The position numbers were made by a program, and so were the translations under genes. 64,000 nt of DNA from Flavobacterium orientale (GTDB lineage: Bacteria > Bacteroidota > Bacteroidia > Flavobacteriales > Flavobacteriaceae), in NCBI RefSeq assembly GCF_014638005.1, contig NZ_BMFG01000001.1, positions 62,001-126,000 of the forward strand, given 5' to 3'. Each line of letters opens with the position of its first letter. The stretch's first letter is position 1. The notes beneath the pieces are model-generated. The model saw only the letters and a list, made by a program, of their open reading frames with translations, was not told the DNA's origin and made no database searches. Shown piece after piece: positions 61,703 through 64,000 of this stretch.

Positions 61703-62533
61703 ATGAAAGTTACAAAATTTTCCGGTGAGTTGGTGCGTTTTGACAGGGAAAAACTTAAACATTCCTTATTAAAATCAGGTGCAAACGACAAAATAATCAG
61801 TCAAGTAATGTACGAGATTGAAAAAGCATTGTATGAAGGTATTCCAACTAAAAGGATTTATAAATTGGCTTTTCAACTTTTAAAAAGTTTTTCAAATGTT
61901 CATGCGGCACGTTACAATTTAAGAAAAGCGATTCAAGATTTAGGACCTGCTGGTTTTTATTTTGAAAAATACATAGCCAAACTATTTGAATTTGAAGGTT
62001 TTCAAACCAAAACAAATCTAATTTTAGAAGGAAAATGTGTTAGTCATGAAATTGATGTGGTGATCAAACAAAACAATCAAATTGCAATGATTGAATGTAA
62101 GTTTCATGGCAGTCAAGATGCTAAAACAGATGTAAAAGTGCCCATGTATATTCTTTCTCGTTTCAATGATTTAAAAGACAAAAAAATACAACTCTTTAAT
62201 GAAAATGAAAGTATTGAAAAGTGCTGGATAATTTCTAATAATCGATTTACTGAAGACGCCATCAAATTTGGTTTGTGTTGCGATTTGAATCTTTTAAGTT
62301 GGGATTATCCGTTTGAAAATGGTTTAAAAAATAAAATTGACAGTTATCAAATGTATCCTGTAACTTGTTTGACAACTTTAACACGATTAGAAAAAGACAA
62401 GTTGTTAATGCAGGACATTATAACGGTGAAGGATTTGATTAAAAAACCAATTTGGTTGTCTAAAATTGGTTTGAGCTCCAATAGAATAAATAACATACTT
62501 AAGGAAGCAAACGAATTGTGTAATCATATATAA
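61703..62533 (+). CDS. ATP-cone domain fused to a PD-(D/E)XK nuclease-like domain
   Basis: Cytoplasmic protein of 276 residues with an unusual composition. Residues 1-80 form an ATP-cone (VTKFSGELVRFDREKLKHSLLKSG..., ending HAARYNLRKAI), the nucleotide-sensing module of ribonucleotide reductases and NrdR. Residues 85-205 resemble an Mrr-like restriction-endonuclease fold: E88, D118 in SHEIDVV, and E131-x-K133 in IECKF. Residues 238-272 (TVKDLIKKPIWLSKIGLSSNRINNIL) look like a helix-hairpin-helix nucleic-acid-binding end. It may be a nuclease whose activity is set by ATP or dATP levels. The next gene, six bases on, is a beta-CASP RNase-like protein. Function is inferred. Confidence 0.72.
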   Translation: MKVTKFSGELVRFDREKLKHSLLKSGANDKIISQVMYEIEKALYEGIPTKRIYKLAFQLLKSFSNVHAARYNLRKAIQDLGPAGFYFEKYIAKLFEFEGFQTKTNLILEGKCVSHEIDVVIKQNNQIAMIECKFHGSQDAKTDVKVPMYILSRFNDLKDKKIQLFNENESIEKCWIISNNRFTEDAIKFGLCCDLNLLSWDYPFENGLKNKIDSYQMYPVTCLTTLTRLEKDKLLMQDIITVKDLIKKPIWLSKIGLSSNRINNILKEANELCNHI

Positions 62534-62539
62534 ATTACT

Positions 62540-63895
62540 ATGAAAATTCAATTTTTAGGAGGAACAGGAACGGTAACAGGCTCAAAAACACTTATTGAGC
62601 ATAATGAACTGCGAATTTTAGTTGATTGCGGGATGTTTCAAGGTGTCAAAGCCTTGCGAGAGCTGAACAGAACACCTTTGGCCGTTGCACCTGCAACCAT
62701 AGATTTTGTTTTGCTAACCCACGGTCATCTCGATCACTGTGGTTGGTTGCCATTATTAGTAAAGAATGGATTTAAAGGAAAAATATTTTGTACCGCTCCA
62801 ACCAAACAAATTGCAAAATTAATTTTAGCCGATAGTGCCAAAATCCAAGAAGAAGAAGCATCAAAAGCCAATCAGGAGCATTTTTCTAAACACAATCCGG
62901 CAGAACCTCTGTATACCGTTACCGATGCAGAGCAAGTAACTTCATTTTTTAGAGTGGTAGAGAAGGACCTGCAAATCCGCCTATCAGAAGATGCCTTTTT
63001 TTCCTTTTTTCAAGCCGGACATATTTTAGGTGCTTGTTCAATTTCGTTGTATGTTGATGGAAAAGAGTTTGTGTTCTCTGGTGATATTGGTCAAGATGAT
63101 GATGTTTTGATGTATCCGCCACAAAAACCGAAATCAGGAGATTTTATATTCTTAGAAAGTACCTATGGTAATAGAATTCATCCTGAAACAGATGTTTATT
63201 TTGAGTTAGAAAATATCATCAATGAAACTGTTGCAAAAGGAGGAAACCTAATTATTCCAAGTTTTGCGGTAGAACGAGCTCAAACGTTAATGTATTTGTT
63301 GTGGCAGTTAAAAAAACAGAATCGAATTCCCGATATCCCTTACATTATTGATACCCCAATGGGAATTAAAGTTATTGATGTGTTTAATGAAAATTTCAAA
63401 TGGCATAAATTAAATCCTCACGAGTGTGAAGAAATGTGTAGCATGTTCACAATGATTTCTGACTTTGAAGATTCTATTGCAGCAATTTATAGTAAACAGC
63501 CTAAAGTTGTAATAGCCGCAAGCGGAATGATTACCGGCGGCAGGGTGTTATCTTATCTTGAAAGATATATTGATAAACCAGAGAACACAGTAATGCTGGT
63601 AGGTTATCAAGCAGAGGGAACGCGTGGTAGAAAACTTTTAGACGGTGATAAAGAAATTAAATTTTTTGGCAAATATTATACTGTAAACGCAAGAGTTGTT
63701 TTGGTTGAAGGACTTTCTGCTCATGGAGATCAAAATGATTTACTAAATTGGTTGAAAGAACTACAAGCTCCACCCAAATTGATTTTTATGGTTCATGGCG
63801 AAAATGAAGCTGCCGATGCCTTACGATTAAAAATAATGGAAACATTTAATTATGACTGTAAAGTGCCACTATTGGGTCAAATTATTGAAGTTTAA
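62540..63895 (+). CDS. MBL-fold beta-CASP RNase-like protein (RNA-specificity domain)
   Basis: Metallo-beta-lactamase/beta-CASP protein of 451 residues, the family of CPSF73-like and YSH1-like nucleases. The zinc motif is H61-x-H63-x-D65-H66 in LLTHGHLDHCGWL. Further ligands are in QAGHILGACSI (about 159-169) and FSGDIGQDDD. The beta-CASP part (about 205-390) includes FLESTYGNR (motif A) and VIAASGMITGGRVLSYL. The C-terminal RMMBL segment has VEGLSAHGDQNDLLNWL (His ligand). It is probably an endo- or exonuclease on RNA. It is six bases after the ATP-cone nuclease gene and likely co-transcribed. Confidence 0.88.
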   Translation: MKIQFLGGTGTVTGSKTLIEHNELRILVDCGMFQGVKALRELNRTPLAVAPATIDFVLLTHGHLDHCGWLPLLVKNGFKGKIFCTAPTKQIAKLILADSAKIQEEEASKANQEHFSKHNPAEPLYTVTDAEQVTSFFRVVEKDLQIRLSEDAFFSFFQAGHILGACSISLYVDGKEFVFSGDIGQDDDVLMYPPQKPKSGDFIFLESTYGNRIHPETDVYFELENIINETVAKGGNLIIPSFAVERAQTLMYLLWQLKKQNRIPDIPYIIDTPMGIKVIDVFNENFKWHKLNPHECEEMCSMFTMISDFEDSIAAIYSKQPKVVIAASGMITGGRVLSYLERYIDKPENTVMLVGYQAEGTRGRKLLDGDKEIKFFGKYYTVNARVVLVEGLSAHGDQNDLLNWLKELQAPPKLIFMVHGENEAADALRLKIMETFNYDCKVPLLGQIIEV

Positions 63896-63917
63896 TTGTT
63901 TTAACATCAAATTACTG

Positions 63918-63945
63918 TTGACTATTTCAAAAAATTGTACTTTTG
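63918..63945 (+). promoter_or_regulatory. Promoter of the gene starting at 63950
   Basis: TTG (63918-63920), a 17-base spacer and TACTTTTG (63938-63945) match the consensus fully. The -7 element ends only four bases before the ATG, so the transcript is probably leaderless or nearly so. Confidence 0.65.
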
Positions 63946-63949
63946 TATC

Positions 63950-64000
63950 ATGAGCTTCAAAAAATCCATGAGCTTGTTTTTGGCTATTCACTTATTGGTT
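63950..64000 (+). CDS. Start of an unidentified gene (cut by window edge)
   Basis: An ATG at 63950 opens 17 codons to the window edge. The peptide begins MSFKKSMSLFLAIHLLV, basic then hydrophobic, as in a membrane protein or signal peptide. A full promoter directly upstream supports a real gene. Nothing more can be said of its function. Confidence 0.5.
   Translation, partial: MSFKKSMSLFLAIHLLV

Overview
The window looks like chromosomal core DNA of a member of the Flavobacteriaceae, most likely Flavobacterium or a close relative. Four things point there: very AT-rich DNA; many promoters of the Bacteroidetes form TTG-N17-23-TAnnTTTG with no clear Shine-Dalgarno sequences; lineage markers (gldB, gldC, an XrtF exosortase pair, a type IX secretion cargo protein, DUF5916 and DUF6702 proteins); and a Bacteroidetes-type short primary sigma factor. 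I found no insertion sequence, prophage, integrase or CRISPR array.

Layout. 1-7.5 kb: 3'-truncated map, a CoA-transferase, then a leftward tetR-ABC-hlyD-tolC export operon whose ATPase lacks nearly all catalytic motifs. 7.6-14.6 kb: gpmI, a DUF5916 outer-membrane protein, and two unrelated L,D-transpeptidases whose 3' ends overlap. 14.8-24 kb: tRNA-Gly, pepE, a run of two carboxypeptidase-regulatory-like proteins, DUF6702, M1 peptidase, TatA and PAP2, then an O-methyltransferase, rlmN and a polyprenyl synthase. 24-33 kb: an ECF sigma/anti-sigma/outer-membrane operon, dnaG, an orphan response regulator, nadE, gldBC, engB and an alpha/beta hydrolase. 33.4-49.1 kb: a complete division and cell wall (dcw) cluster, mraZ-rsmH-ftsL-ftsI-murE-mraY-murD-ftsW-murG-murC-ftsQ-ftsA-ftsZ, preceded by an array of MraZ boxes and closed by a strong terminator. 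49.1-64 kb: yqeY, tRNA-Arg, an MtfA-like peptidase, a CBS protein, a T9SS cargo protein, rpe, rpoD, a TonB-receptor-like protein, pnp, rpsO, a GAF protein, xrtF with its partner, an ATP-cone/nuclease fusion, a beta-CASP RNase, and the start of one more gene.

How the genes fit together. The dcw cluster supplies the cytoplasmic and membrane steps of meso-DAP peptidoglycan synthesis plus the FtsZ ring. murB, murF and ddl are not here. The two L,D-transpeptidases, and possibly the PAP2 phosphatase and polyprenyl synthase, touch the same wall and lipid-carrier economy. rpsO, pnp, rlmN, engB, rsmH and perhaps the beta-CASP protein concern RNA and ribosomes. gldBC, the T9SS cargo and XrtF concern surface biology.

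The most interesting items are the ATP-cone/PD-(D/E)XK/helical-tail protein next to a beta-CASP RNase (61703-63895), the catalytically degenerate ABC ATPase (5172-6842), the DnaG primase without zinc ligands, and the one-helical-turn MraZ box array. Several genes start at GTG or TTG. I moved some starts downstream of the longest open frame where a promoter or the family N-terminus decided it.
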